Source: Porphyromonadaceae bacterium UBA4262 (GTDB taxonomy: Bacteria; Bacteroidota; Bacteroidia; Bacteroidales; Muribaculaceae). Taken from it: DNA of 29,681 nt. How positions within the stretch are numbered: position 1 is the stretch's first letter; each line of letters begins with the position of its first letter. Below, piece by piece: positions 6,912-13,853 of this stretch. The stretch spans positions 1-29,681 of the forward strand of contig DGWI01000046.1 of assembly GCA_002396085.1 (NCBI GenBank). Direction: 5' to 3'. A model generated the notes under the pieces. The model saw only the letters and a program-made list of their open reading frames with translations. It was not told where the DNA came from and did no database searches. The position numbers were made by a program, and so were the translations under genes.

Positions 6912-7688
6912 TTAGAAGTCATAACCTATATTAAAAAAGAAATTGCGGGCCTTTATATCTTTCAGTCCATCAATATCAAGGGTTTGATGTACTGCTTTAT
7001 TCTTATTCCATCCATTCGGTTCACAGATGTTCTTCAGTCCAATTTCGTATCGTAAACCAATGAAGAATTTATTAAATGTCGCGCCTAGTCCAATGCTAAT
7101 ACCTGCATCAAATGGATTCAATAGTTTGACATTCTCATAGTCAGGATGTCCCCCTGGGTCTGCAAACCCTTCGTAATGTTTGGTTTCGGTGAAAAGATTG
7201 TAACCAAGATCTCTTTTAAGTTTCCCTGCAATACCGTATGCAAAGTATGGCCCAATATTTACTTGCATCTGCGTTTTCTCGTTGAAATCATAACGATATG
7301 AGGCAAGTAGGGGAATCTCAATAAACATTGGGCTGAGTTGGTGCTCAATATTTTTGTCGGAACAAGTTTCTTCAAATTTAACACTTTTGCATGTGAAGAA
7401 AAGTCCTGTTTGTATGTATGCACTTTTGACAATCGGGATGTCTAGGTTGATGCCTGCGTTGTAGCCAAAGCCAGTTTTGAATGAGTAGTTTTCACCTTTG
7501 CCTGTGTCGAATCTGGTACTCATGCCACCCGTTCCAATTCCGCCACGAATACCAATGGTAACCCCCTTGTCTGCTTTCTCGGTTGAAAAGAACGAGTTGC
7601 CGCTGGAGCTGCGGCCGCCTCCCACACTCTGGGCGGACACTGCCAGTGTGCCTAGCGCAAGGGCAGCTAGTAGCAAAATTTTCTTCAT
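6912..7688 (-). CDS. Outer-membrane beta-barrel protein (PorT/OMP_b-brl_2 type), tandem copy 1
   Basis: The frame extends upstream to 7931, but that extension only re-reads the neighbouring lipoprotein gene. The signal peptide MKKILLLAALALGTLAVSAQ starts at 7688 (or 7691, as the codons are ATGATG), giving 258 residues. The mature protein has the same SVGGGRSSSGNSFFSTEKAD linker and barrel strands as the copy at 6057-6785: TIGIRGGIGTGG, TGFGYNAGINLDIPIV, AYIQTGLFFT, MFIEIPLLASYRYDF, QVNIGPYFAYGIAG, and it ends FFFNIGYDF. The divergence lies mostly in loops, as expected for surface-exposed segments after duplication. The lipoprotein gene 46 bp upstream on the same strand is probably co-transcribed. 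Confidence 0.87.
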   Translation of the reverse strand: MKKILLLAALALGTLAVSAQSVGGGRSSSGNSFFSTEKADKGVTIGIRGGIGTGGMSTRFDTGKGENYSFKTGFGYNAGINLDIPIVKSAYIQTGLFFTCKSVKFEETCSDKNIEHQLSPMFIEIPLLASYRYDFNEKTQMQVNIGPYFAYGIAGKLKRDLGYNLFTETKHYEGFADPGGHPDYENVKLLNPFDAGISIGLGATFNKFFIGLRYEIGLKNICEPNGWNKNKAVHQTLDIDGLKDIKARNFFFNIGYDF

Positions 7689-7734
7689 CATAGATAAGAT
7701 TTTGATAGTTAATGAATTAGGTGAACGTGATTGG

Positions 7735-8133
7735 CTATCTCTTGTGCCATGTGGTGGCCACTCCATTTGTATACAACACCATTTTTTTGCTGGTAATTTC
7801 GTCGATATGGAACGTGGATGGGTCATCTGGTTCGTTATCAAAGCGCAGCGTGATGACATAATCACCATTCCCATCTTTGGCAACCGAATAGGAACCAGAG
7901 ACTGTGTCTGTGTATCCATCAACAGCATCAAGCAATGTGAGAGTAAAGCGCGAGCCTCTAAAATAGATAGTTAAAATGTTGTTACTGTCATTCTCCAGTA
8001 GCCATGTGCCAATTAGCATTTTGTCTACATCATTATTGCTCTTGGGCTCATCGCTCCCACATGACATCAGGGCTATGCCAATCGTCATTATCATGGCAAT
8101 CATCATTGCCATCCTTTTCAAGCTTATCGTCAT
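7735..8133 (-). CDS. Lipocalin-like lipoprotein
   Basis: From the ATG at 8133 the 132-residue product is MTISLKRMAMMIAMIMTIGIALMSC, a lipoprotein signal ending in the lipobox ALMSC; the upstream in-frame ATG at 8172 would add an unlikely hydrophilic extension. The mature part has an Asp/Ser/Asn linker and then LIGTWLLENDSNNILTIYF and further alternating strands to the C-terminus, a lipocalin-like small beta fold. It is followed on the same strand by the two paralogous barrel genes, so it may be an accessory lipoprotein of these barrels. A GTW-type lipoprotein of similar size also occurs at 5097-5474. Confidence 0.78.
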   Translation of the reverse strand: MTISLKRMAMMIAMIMTIGIALMSCGSDEPKSNNDVDKMLIGTWLLENDSNNILTIYFRGSRFTLTLLDAVDGYTDTVSGSYSVAKDGNGDYVITLRFDNEPDDPSTFHIDEITSKKMVLYTNGVATTWHKR

Positions 8134-8162
8134 AGATTGATATTTGTTTGTTGTGTTATTAA

Positions 8163-8187
8163 ATCTGCTCAATCTGCATGAGTTTTA
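8163..8187. repeat. 25-bp dispersed intergenic repeat, copy 1
   Basis: The sequence starts ATCTGCTCAATCTGC and matches the copy at 16245-16269 at 22 of 25 positions. Each copy contains two 9-bp near-repeats with an ATCTGC core. Copy 1 lies between the TolB-like gene and the lipoprotein gene. Confidence 0.6.
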
Positions 8188-8212
8188 ATAGTCCGCTAGA
8201 CGTACGCGAGTG

Positions 8213-9199
8213 TCAGAGGTTGAAATCCATCTTCCAGATGTTGTAGCATTTCTCGGCCGAGCCGCGCTGCGACAGGAAGTAGATGCTGCGACCATCGGGT
8301 GACCAAACTGCCGAGAGGTCGTTGCCGGGATGGAATGTGAGTTGTGTCAATTGTGTGCCGTCCACACGGATGGCATAGATGTCGGTATTACGTTTTTGGG
8401 TCAACTCTGACACACTGCTGCCCGTACAGATGAGCCAACGGCCGTCGGGCGACAGCTGAGGAGTGCTGAAGCTCTTTTCGGGCTGGCCCAGAATCAGTTC
8501 CTCGTTGCCGGTCTCGTAGTTGACGCGCCAAATCTCTCCATCACCGCGGTCAGTCATGCGCGTACAATAGACAGTGTTCTTCTGGCCGGGGATAGGGATG
8601 GGATTCATGCCGCGCGAGAAGTTGGCGAACATGTTGGTCTTGAAGTCATACTCCCACAAACCGAAGTTGCCGCGCCCTTCCTGACGGTGAAACAGCACGG
8701 TGTTGCCGCCGTTGATGAGCACACCGCAGAAGTCGTTGTCGTTGCCGTTGTTGATTTGGCGCACTATCGACCCCTGGTCGGCGTTGGTCAGGTAGATGCC
8801 GTGATGCTTGTTGCGGTACTCGGTGAAGCACAGCGTCTTGCCGTCGCTGCTCCACGACAGGTCCTTGACATTGACGCGCTGGGTGCGCTGGATGCTGGTC
8901 CCGCCACGGGTGGTGGGCTTGACCATGATGTTCTGCATGCGGTTGCGGTTGTTGATATAGGCGATGCGCGTTCCGTCGGGCGAGACGGCCAGTTGCGGCC
9001 CCACCCACCACGAGCCGGCGTTGCGGCCCACCAGGCCGTTGTCGTTCACACAGTCGGCATCCTCGGTGATTTTCTCGAATCTCACTCCCGACTCCTCGGG
9101 CACGGCCTGCTGCGAGTAGTCGAACACAATGTCTCGGGCGGTGGCTGTCGTGCCCATGGCGATGAGGGCGAGAGCGACGAGCCATTTGGTGTTGCTCAT
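8213..9199 (-). CDS. Periplasmic TolB-like beta-propeller (PD40 repeats)
   Basis: The 328-residue protein starts with a signal peptide (MSNTKWLVALALIAMGTTATA). It then has at least four PD40/TolB-type repeats, recognised by SPDGTRIAYINN, SSDGKTLCFTEY, SPDGRWLICTGSS and SPDGRSIYFLSQRG, each a blade of a beta-propeller. Such propellers are protein-interaction or ligand-binding platforms in the periplasm. No peptidase domain follows, unlike the S9 enzyme at 17100-19265. The gene is much more GC-rich than the genes at 687-8133. There is a 79 bp gap to the downstream lipoprotein gene, so linkage is uncertain. The function is unknown beyond the fold. Confidence 0.82.
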   Translation of the reverse strand: MSNTKWLVALALIAMGTTATARDIVFDYSQQAVPEESGVRFEKITEDADCVNDNGLVGRNAGSWWVGPQLAVSPDGTRIAYINNRNRMQNIMVKPTTRGGTSIQRTQRVNVKDLSWSSDGKTLCFTEYRNKHHGIYLTNADQGSIVRQINNGNDNDFCGVLINGGNTVLFHRQEGRGNFGLWEYDFKTNMFANFSRGMNPIPIPGQKNTVYCTRMTDRGDGEIWRVNYETGNEELILGQPEKSFSTPQLSPDGRWLICTGSSVSELTQKRNTDIYAIRVDGTQLTQLTFHPGNDLSAVWSPDGRSIYFLSQRGSAEKCYNIWKMDFNL

Positions 9200-9298
9200 T
9201 TTGTAATCATCTGTGCAACTGAGTCCCTGAAGTTGTCGGTTAATAAATTGGTTATTTGCTGTTGTCGTCGTTATGGAGCGAAGTGATGCTAAACTACT

Positions 9299-9532
9299 TT
9301 AACTTCTTGTCTCCCTATAACTACTAAAATAAAGTAGTGTGGGACTCTTCTGCTTTATCTTCTTCGAGGCATCGCCAAACGCCTTAGCCAAAATAAACAG
9401 TTCCCCCCACACCATGCCCACTATATGGTTTCCCCGCCTATCGGGGGAGAATAATAGGCACGCATGAGCGTTTCTTGACTGTCTATCCCTTGGCTGAAAA
9501 TTTTGGCGAATTTCGAAGAAAGGATAAAACAA
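9299..9532 (-). CDS. Doubtful 77-residue small ORF
   Basis: This minus-strand frame (MFYPFFEIRQNFQPRDRQSR to SSYRETRS) has a methionine start and contains FILAKAFGDASKKIKQKS, which could form an amphipathic helix. There is no signal peptide, no recognised domain and no clear promoter or ribosome site. Its ends fall near the inverted repeat at 9293-9338 and the hairpin at 9432-9446. It may equally be an intergenic repeat or a structured RNA that happens to be open. Listed only because the region is otherwise empty. Confidence 0.2.
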   Translation of the reverse strand: MFYPFFEIRQNFQPRDRQSRNAHACLLFSPDRRGNHIVGMVWGELFILAKAFGDASKKIKQKSPTLLYFSSYRETRS

Positions 9533-9559
9533 AAACGCTACTTTATGTATATCTCAGCA

Positions 9560-9615
9560 ACAAGCTGCAAGCTGTTCACTACAAACTGCAAGCTGTTCGC
9601 TATTAGCTCATTGCT
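9560..9615. repeat. Heptad repeat array, eight 7-bp units
   Basis: Eight consecutive 7-mers each end in CT: ACAAGCT, GCAAGCT, GTTCACT, ACAAACT, GCAAGCT, GTTCGCT, ATTAGCT, CATTGCT. Units 1-3 and 4-6 form a 21-bp direct duplication. The period matches the other heptad arrays in this window although the sequence differs. Confidence 0.7.
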
Positions 9616-9696
9616 GAGCGGCTGCATCCCCTCTGGGAAGCACCGGATGGCAGGTGCGAGGACATGTCCCCAATTGCCATTTACAATAATTCAACG

Positions 9697-9756
9697 GCAA
9701 AATTACGCAATTATTTGCAATCAACCAAATTTTACTGCAAATTACCGCAAATCTTT
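9697..9756. repeat. Phased 10-bp direct repeats with GCAA at their heads
   Basis: GCAA occurs at 9697, 9707, 9717, 9737 and 9747, exactly 10 bp apart apart from one degenerate unit at 9727. The best units read GCAAAATTAC, GCAAATTACC and GCAAATCTTT. Spacing by about one helical turn would place the motif on one DNA face, as in cooperative protein binding sites. Confidence 0.55.
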
Positions 9757-9806
9757 TGCACTCACTCAGTGCAAAAAATGGAAAATTCCGCACTGGGTGA
9801 GTGCAA
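9756..9806. promoter_or_regulatory. Large dyad made of two palindromes (possible operator or structured RNA)
   Basis: TTGCACTCACTCAGTGC (9756-9772) and GCACTGGGTGAGTGCAA (9790-9806) are inverted copies differing at one position, giving a 17-bp stem with a 17-nt loop. Each arm is itself a GCACT-N5-AGTGC palindrome, and the two palindrome centres are 32 bp apart. There is no T-run on either side, which argues against a simple terminator. Confidence 0.6.
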
Positions 9807-9885
9807 TGATGCAAGTTTCTGAATTGAACCGCGAATCTTCTGTTTTTCTGTCTTTTTAAACAGCTAGATATTTTGTCCTCATGTC

Positions 9886-10695
9886 TTATTCACGGAAGTC
9901 GCTGGGCTTGGCACCGAGGTTGTTGACCACATAGCGCGTGAAGTGCGACATCGACGAGAAGCCGAACATGTCGCTGATGTCGGTGAACGTGAGCGAGCGG
10001 TCGCGCAGGCAGCGGCTAATGTCCAGGGCTGTGTAGCGCGTGATCCAGTAGTTGGCAGGCAGGCCGCTGGCACGCTTCGACACCTCGCTCAGGTACTTCG
10101 CCGTGACACACAGTTTGTCGGCATAGTATCCAATCTCGCGGTTCTGGCGGAAGTCGCCGTTCTCTAGCATCTCGATGAATTGCTCCATCAGTTGGTGCTG
10201 CTGCGCCGAGATGCGGTCCATGCCATAGAGCGTGGCGTGGAAGTCGAAGAAATCGAGAATCATCGTCCGGATGGCCGTGATGAGGATGTCGCGGTAGAAC
10301 TTGTGCTCGGGGCGCTCGAGCCGCTGGCGGATGACGGCGAAGTTATTGGCACACACGCGCTGTTGCTTGGGCGACAGACGCATGATGGGGTTCTCGAACA
10401 GCGACAGGTGGCCCCGCACGCCATAGTTGCTCTGTGGCGTGCACACCTGAATAAACTCCTGCGTGACATAGATGACCTCGACCGTGAAGTCGTCGCTGGG
10501 CTGGCTGCTGCTGAACAAGTCGCTGCGGCCGGCGATGATCATGCAGTCGCCGGCCTGCAGTGTGAACTCGCGGTTGTTATACGTCAGCCGGCAATGGCCG
10601 CTGTGGCAGTAGGCATGGCACAGATAGCCGGCCAGCAACGGGTCGGCCACCCGGTCCAGGGTGTTGTCGAGGATGATGTGCTGTACAAATTCCAT
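9886..10695 (-). CDS. AraC family transcriptional regulator
   Basis: The 269-residue protein has an N-terminal cupin-like sensing domain (about 20-110: HAYCHSGHCRLTYNNREFTLQAGDCMIIAG). The C-terminal AraC double helix-turn-helix spans about 185-269: IGYYADKLCVTAKYLSEVSK for the first helix-turn-helix, then LTFTDISDMFGFSSMSHFTRYV and the closing GAKPSDFRE that corresponds to the family GxxPxxYR signature. AraC proteins usually activate genes in response to a small molecule. It starts only 6 bp after the stop of the C10 protease gene, so it is probably read from the same mRNA. Its target may be that operon or the GCACT dyad just downstream of it; both are guesses. Confidence 0.92.
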   Translation of the reverse strand: MEFVQHIILDNTLDRVADPLLAGYLCHAYCHSGHCRLTYNNREFTLQAGDCMIIAGRSDLFSSSQPSDDFTVEVIYVTQEFIQVCTPQSNYGVRGHLSLFENPIMRLSPKQQRVCANNFAVIRQRLERPEHKFYRDILITAIRTMILDFFDFHATLYGMDRISAQQHQLMEQFIEMLENGDFRQNREIGYYADKLCVTAKYLSEVSKRASGLPANYWITRYTALDISRCLRDRSLTFTDISDMFGFSSMSHFTRYVVNNLGAKPSDFRE

Positions 10696-10701
10696 AGTGT
10701 T

Positions 10702-13149
10702 TTATCGCATGAGCACTTTGTGGATAGTGCCGTCGGCCACGACGATGTAGGTGCCGCCGGGCAGACGCATCTGGCTACCGGTGCCCATCAGTGCGCCGGT
10801 GATGTTGTAGACGGCGACTCGGCTGGCGCCACTCACCGTGAGTAAGCCATGGGCGGCAGTCACGGTGACGGACGGGTCACTGACGCGGTCGAGGCTCGTT
10901 GAGGGGCCGGCCGCAATCGCGAAGTGAGCTATCTCGCCCCAGATGTTATGCTCCGACGGGGCATCCATCGAGCGGAGGCACATGCCGTAGGTCAGCCCGG
11001 GCGTACCCTCGAACGTCGATGCGATGTTGATGGTGGCCGACTGGCCGGCGGCGATGGTGACCATCGGGGTTTCGCCGGTCAGCAGGACGTCATTGGCTTG
11101 CCGGTTGAGAATCATATAGGGAATGGTGCCCACAAAGTCGCCTGTGCCGTTGTTGACTAGCACGGCCGAGCCGGTCACATTGCCCGAAGGCATGCTGTAG
11201 GCAGTTGGGGCCAGTTGGGTCTGGATGTCCAGCGAGTGGCCTGAACTCTCGACCACCTTCAGCTGGTAGGGACCACCAATCACCGTACCGTTGGGGCCGC
11301 TCACCTTCAGCTCATAGTCGCCGGCGGTAGCAGGAGCGGTGATGACAGTGCGGGTCAGCACCTCGCCCCCGGTAGCCAGGGCCAGCATCTGCCCCGTGGT
11401 TGTGCTCACGGTCTGGCCGTCGCGGGTGATGTCATAGTGGACGTAACCGAGATATTCTGCGCCGTTGTTACGGATGGTGGCGCTCAGGTTCACATGCGAC
11501 GATGTGCCCACCTGCTTGGGATAGTCGATGGCTGTCACCGCCATGTCGCAAGTCACTAGCTGCGGCTTGAAGTACATCACACCATCCTTGACCTCGACAT
11601 CGATGTGAGCCGGTACATTCTCATTGTGGGTGTAGCCGCGGTACTCACTAACACCGGCCTCGGGGCATTTGTAGAATAACCATAGTTTGTACTCCCCATT
11701 GGCCAATGTGGCCGGTGCCGTGAAGGAGAACGGGTCTTTGGCCGGGTCGGTTTCGGTGTACTCATAGCAATCGCCCACTTCGGTCTTGTATAGGTAGTTG
11801 TTGCCGTCGGTGTCTTGCTCAATCTGCTCGCCGTTGGGGCCGGAGACAAACATCAGCAGGTTGAGATTCACTGTCGCGGGGCAGCCATAGCCCGTGGCTC
11901 TCACATGCTTGAAAAGCATGGGTATTTTCTCGCCCAGCTTCACCTGGTCGCCGCTGGCTGTGAAGCTGCCGGCCGAGACATCGAAGTATCGCTCCGGCTC
12001 TTCCTCGCCATGGCTGGGGCAGATGCCCACAATGATGGTCTGCGCTGTGTTATATCCGCCCTCAAACGAGCCGATGCCCTGGGTGTCGGGATTCAGGGCC
12101 GTGAGCATGAAGTAGCCATTGCTCTTACCGCCCCAGCCCCAGTTGATGTGGACATAGCCGTTCTCGTCGTAGCCGTCGAGCACAAAAGCGTGACCGCCGT
12201 CCGAGGCGGTGCCGTCGAACAGGACGGGACGCCCACCTGCTAGTTCGTCGTAGATGATCGACTCCCACTGGCTGGTGGTCATGCCGCTGCGGCAGTGTTG
12301 CCTCATCTGGCGGCTGTAACCGAAGTGGTTGCGCAGCGCGTTCATCATCTTGAAGATGCCCACAGCGCTGACCTTGCCATACTCCATGCCGGCAGCCACA
12401 CCCACATGATAGAGTAGGGTGGCGACGGCATTGCCCTGTTCCTCACTGTATTCTCCCGAGTAGTCGTTGATCATTTTGTCCCACTGATAGGTGGTATGCT
12501 CAAAGTCGGCACTCAACGTCTGCAGGTCGGTCTCGTTCACCTTGCATTCGTAGGTTTTCGAGCCGGTGCCCTGCGCCGGATGCTTGTGGTAGAACATGAT
12601 TTGCGCTGTGGCAGTCGCCACACAGCCCGTGACCGAGCGCTCGGTCTTGCCGCCGCTGGCGTAGGTGGGGCACAGGTTGTTGAAGGGGGTGCTCTGGTTC
12701 CAGTTGCAAGTGAGCATCGGTCGCACCACGTTCTCTCGCTGGGCGCGTAATGCCGGGGCATAGCCTGCAGGGCAGTTGCGCAGCATGGCCATCTCTTGGG
12801 CATAGACATCGAGCATATAGCGCATGCCATCGGGCATGTCGGCTGGGTCGAAGGTACCCTCGTCGCTGTAGGCCAGCACGCTGGGCGCGCGGTCATCGCC
12901 CGCCACAATTACATAACCGTCTTGCATGCCGCCACTGAACACATAGTAGTCTGCTACTGTTTGGTTGGCCGACCGGGCTGTCATGACCAGCGTGGGGTTG
13001 ACTGCACGGCCCGGAGCTGCATGGCGCGAGGTGGTCGCGCGCAGATGTTGCGCAGCAATGCTCTGGGCAAGCTCTGGACTCACTGGCGATGCCTGCAGCA
13101 TGACTGCGGGCAGCAATAGAGCCATTAAAGTTGTGATTTTTCGATACAT
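10702..13149 (-). CDS. C10 family (streptopain-type) secreted cysteine protease
   Basis: The 815-residue protein has a signal peptide (MYRKITTLMALLLPAVMLQA) and a Spi-like pro-domain (about 22-140, with YYVFSGGMQDGYVIVAGDDRAPSVLAYSDEG). The C10 catalytic domain follows, with the nucleophile Cys176 in SVTGCVATATAQIMFYHKHP, His320 in DGGHAFVLDGYD, and the conserved INWGWGGKSNGYF block. About 430 further residues hold beta-rich modules (for example MAVTAIDYPKQVGTSSHVNLS) ahead of a C-terminal segment, VAVYNITGALMGTG to GGTYIVVADGTIHKVLMR. That segment resembles type IX secretion sorting domains. It is probably exported to the surface or medium and activated by loss of the pro-domain. The AraC gene follows after 6 bp. 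Confidence 0.93.
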   Translation of the reverse strand: MYRKITTLMALLLPAVMLQASPVSPELAQSIAAQHLRATTSRHAAPGRAVNPTLVMTARSANQTVADYYVFSGGMQDGYVIVAGDDRAPSVLAYSDEGTFDPADMPDGMRYMLDVYAQEMAMLRNCPAGYAPALRAQRENVVRPMLTCNWNQSTPFNNLCPTYASGGKTERSVTGCVATATAQIMFYHKHPAQGTGSKTYECKVNETDLQTLSADFEHTTYQWDKMINDYSGEYSEEQGNAVATLLYHVGVAAGMEYGKVSAVGIFKMMNALRNHFGYSRQMRQHCRSGMTTSQWESIIYDELAGGRPVLFDGTASDGGHAFVLDGYDENGYVHINWGWGGKSNGYFMLTALNPDTQGIGSFEGGYNTAQTIIVGICPSHGEEEPERYFDVSAGSFTASGDQVKLGEKIPMLFKHVRATGYGCPATVNLNLLMFVSGPNGEQIEQDTDGNNYLYKTEVGDCYEYTETDPAKDPFSFTAPATLANGEYKLWLFYKCPEAGVSEYRGYTHNENVPAHIDVEVKDGVMYFKPQLVTCDMAVTAIDYPKQVGTSSHVNLSATIRNNGAEYLGYVHYDITRDGQTVSTTTGQMLALATGGEVLTRTVITAPATAGDYELKVSGPNGTVIGGPYQLKVVESSGHSLDIQTQLAPTAYSMPSGNVTGSAVLVNNGTGDFVGTIPYMILNRQANDVLLTGETPMVTIAAGQSATINIASTFEGTPGLTYGMCLRSMDAPSEHNIWGEIAHFAIAAGPSTSLDRVSDPSVTVTAAHGLLTVSGASRVAVYNITGALMGTGSQMRLPGGTYIVVADGTIHKVLMR

Positions 13150-13212
13150 ATTTTGCTAATCATTTAATGTTATTGTCCTTTTGTCTTTATCCTAACCGCA
13201 AATAGCGCAAAA

Positions 13213-13239
13213 CAATTCTTAATTATTAATTATGAATTG
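13213..13239. repeat. Heptad array (AATTNNN type) overlapping the YdeI-like stop codon
   Basis: Units AATTCTT, AATTATT and AATTATG, then AATT, run from 13214 in strict 7-bp register. The block is also a near palindrome bounded by CAATTC and GAATTG. It contains the stop codon (13226-13228) of the YdeI-like gene. Confidence 0.65.
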
Positions 13240-13579
13240 TGGCTTGTGGCAATGCGCGGCGGCCGGCATCAGTCATCAGCCCGCGGCGTTCAAGGTCGGC
13301 ACAGCGCGCAATGTTCAGCGCGGTCCAGTGGCTGCGGGGCCGACGTGGCGACAGTCGTTGGGCCAGGCGTCCGTCGGGCAAGCGTTTCAGCGTTGAGTCA
13401 ATCCAGCCAAAACACAATGCCTCTTCAACCACCTCAAGATAGGGTAGGGCAGTCCACTCAGGGCATCGCTTGCCCCGGTACGTGATTACCCAGCACTCGC
13501 GCACCGCTTGATGGTTGGCCGTAAGCCAAGCGCGCAACTGTCCGCGCTGGCTGTACTCCAGCAGATTGACAACTTCCAT
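13226..13579 (-). CDS. YdeI/OmdA-like protein, C-terminally short
   Basis: The 117 residues match the first part of the YdeI/OmpD-associated family: LRAWLTANHQAVRECWVITYRG, PYLEVVEEALCFGWIDSTLKRL, RLAQRLSPRRPRSHWTALNIARC and LMTDAGRRAL. Family members are usually about 180-200 residues with a second helical segment, which is absent here. The last residues ATIHN and the stop codon are encoded by the AATTNNN heptad block at 13213-13239, so the 3' end may have been replaced or eroded by that repeat. Members are annotated as bacteriocin-protection or hypothetical proteins; the biochemical role is not settled. It could be a functional short form or a decaying gene. Confidence 0.72.
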   Translation of the reverse strand: MEVVNLLEYSQRGQLRAWLTANHQAVRECWVITYRGKRCPEWTALPYLEVVEEALCFGWIDSTLKRLPDGRLAQRLSPRRPRSHWTALNIARCADLERRGLMTDAGRRALPQATIHN

Positions 13580-13711
13580 GAGGATTCCTTTTTGGACTCA
13601 CAAAGATAGTCAATTTTTTTCAATTAAATTTGTTTTTTTTCTTTATATTATATAGGTGTAACTTGTTTTTTTCGATAAAATCAATTTTATAGATATTTTT
13701 TTGATGGATTA

Positions 13712-13744
13712 TTTGGTTTATAAAATAAACTTGTTTATCTTTGC
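13712..13744 (+). promoter_or_regulatory. Bacteroidota-type promoter for the 13854 operon
   Basis: TTTG at 13712-13715 and TATCTTTGC at 13736-13744, with 20 nt between them, match the primary sigma consensus of Bacteroidota. This leaves a leader of about 100 nt before the ATG at 13854. The surrounding DNA (13600-13740) is very AT-rich and contains nothing else recognisable. Confidence 0.75.
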
Positions 13745-13853
13745 ATCGTGATTCGAACACAAAGGGTGTGAACTGAGCCTTCTGCAGGGGCGAGGGGAGC
13801 ACCGTAGCGTAATGTTAACCAAGTTATTAACGAATTAATGTTCAAAAGAAATT

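Larger units (their letters stand above)
9200..9885. other. 686-bp gene-poor region with several repeat and dyad elements
   Basis: No convincing protein gene lies here. From left to right it holds: a 9-bp inverted repeat ACTACTTTA/TAAAGTAGT (9293-9301, 9330-9338); a minus-strand open frame of 77 codons at 9299-9532 with no signal or known domain; a small hairpin CCCCG-CCTAT-CGGGG (9432-9446); eight 7-bp units at 9560-9615; six 10-bp units at 9697-9756; and paired palindromes at 9756-9806. It separates the TolB-like gene from the AraC regulator, both on the minus strand. Confidence 0.6.

Noticed and set aside
7689..7931. N-terminal extension of the upstream barrel gene
   Set aside because: It re-reads the lipoprotein gene in another frame; the signal peptide at 7688, shared with the paralog, marks the true start.
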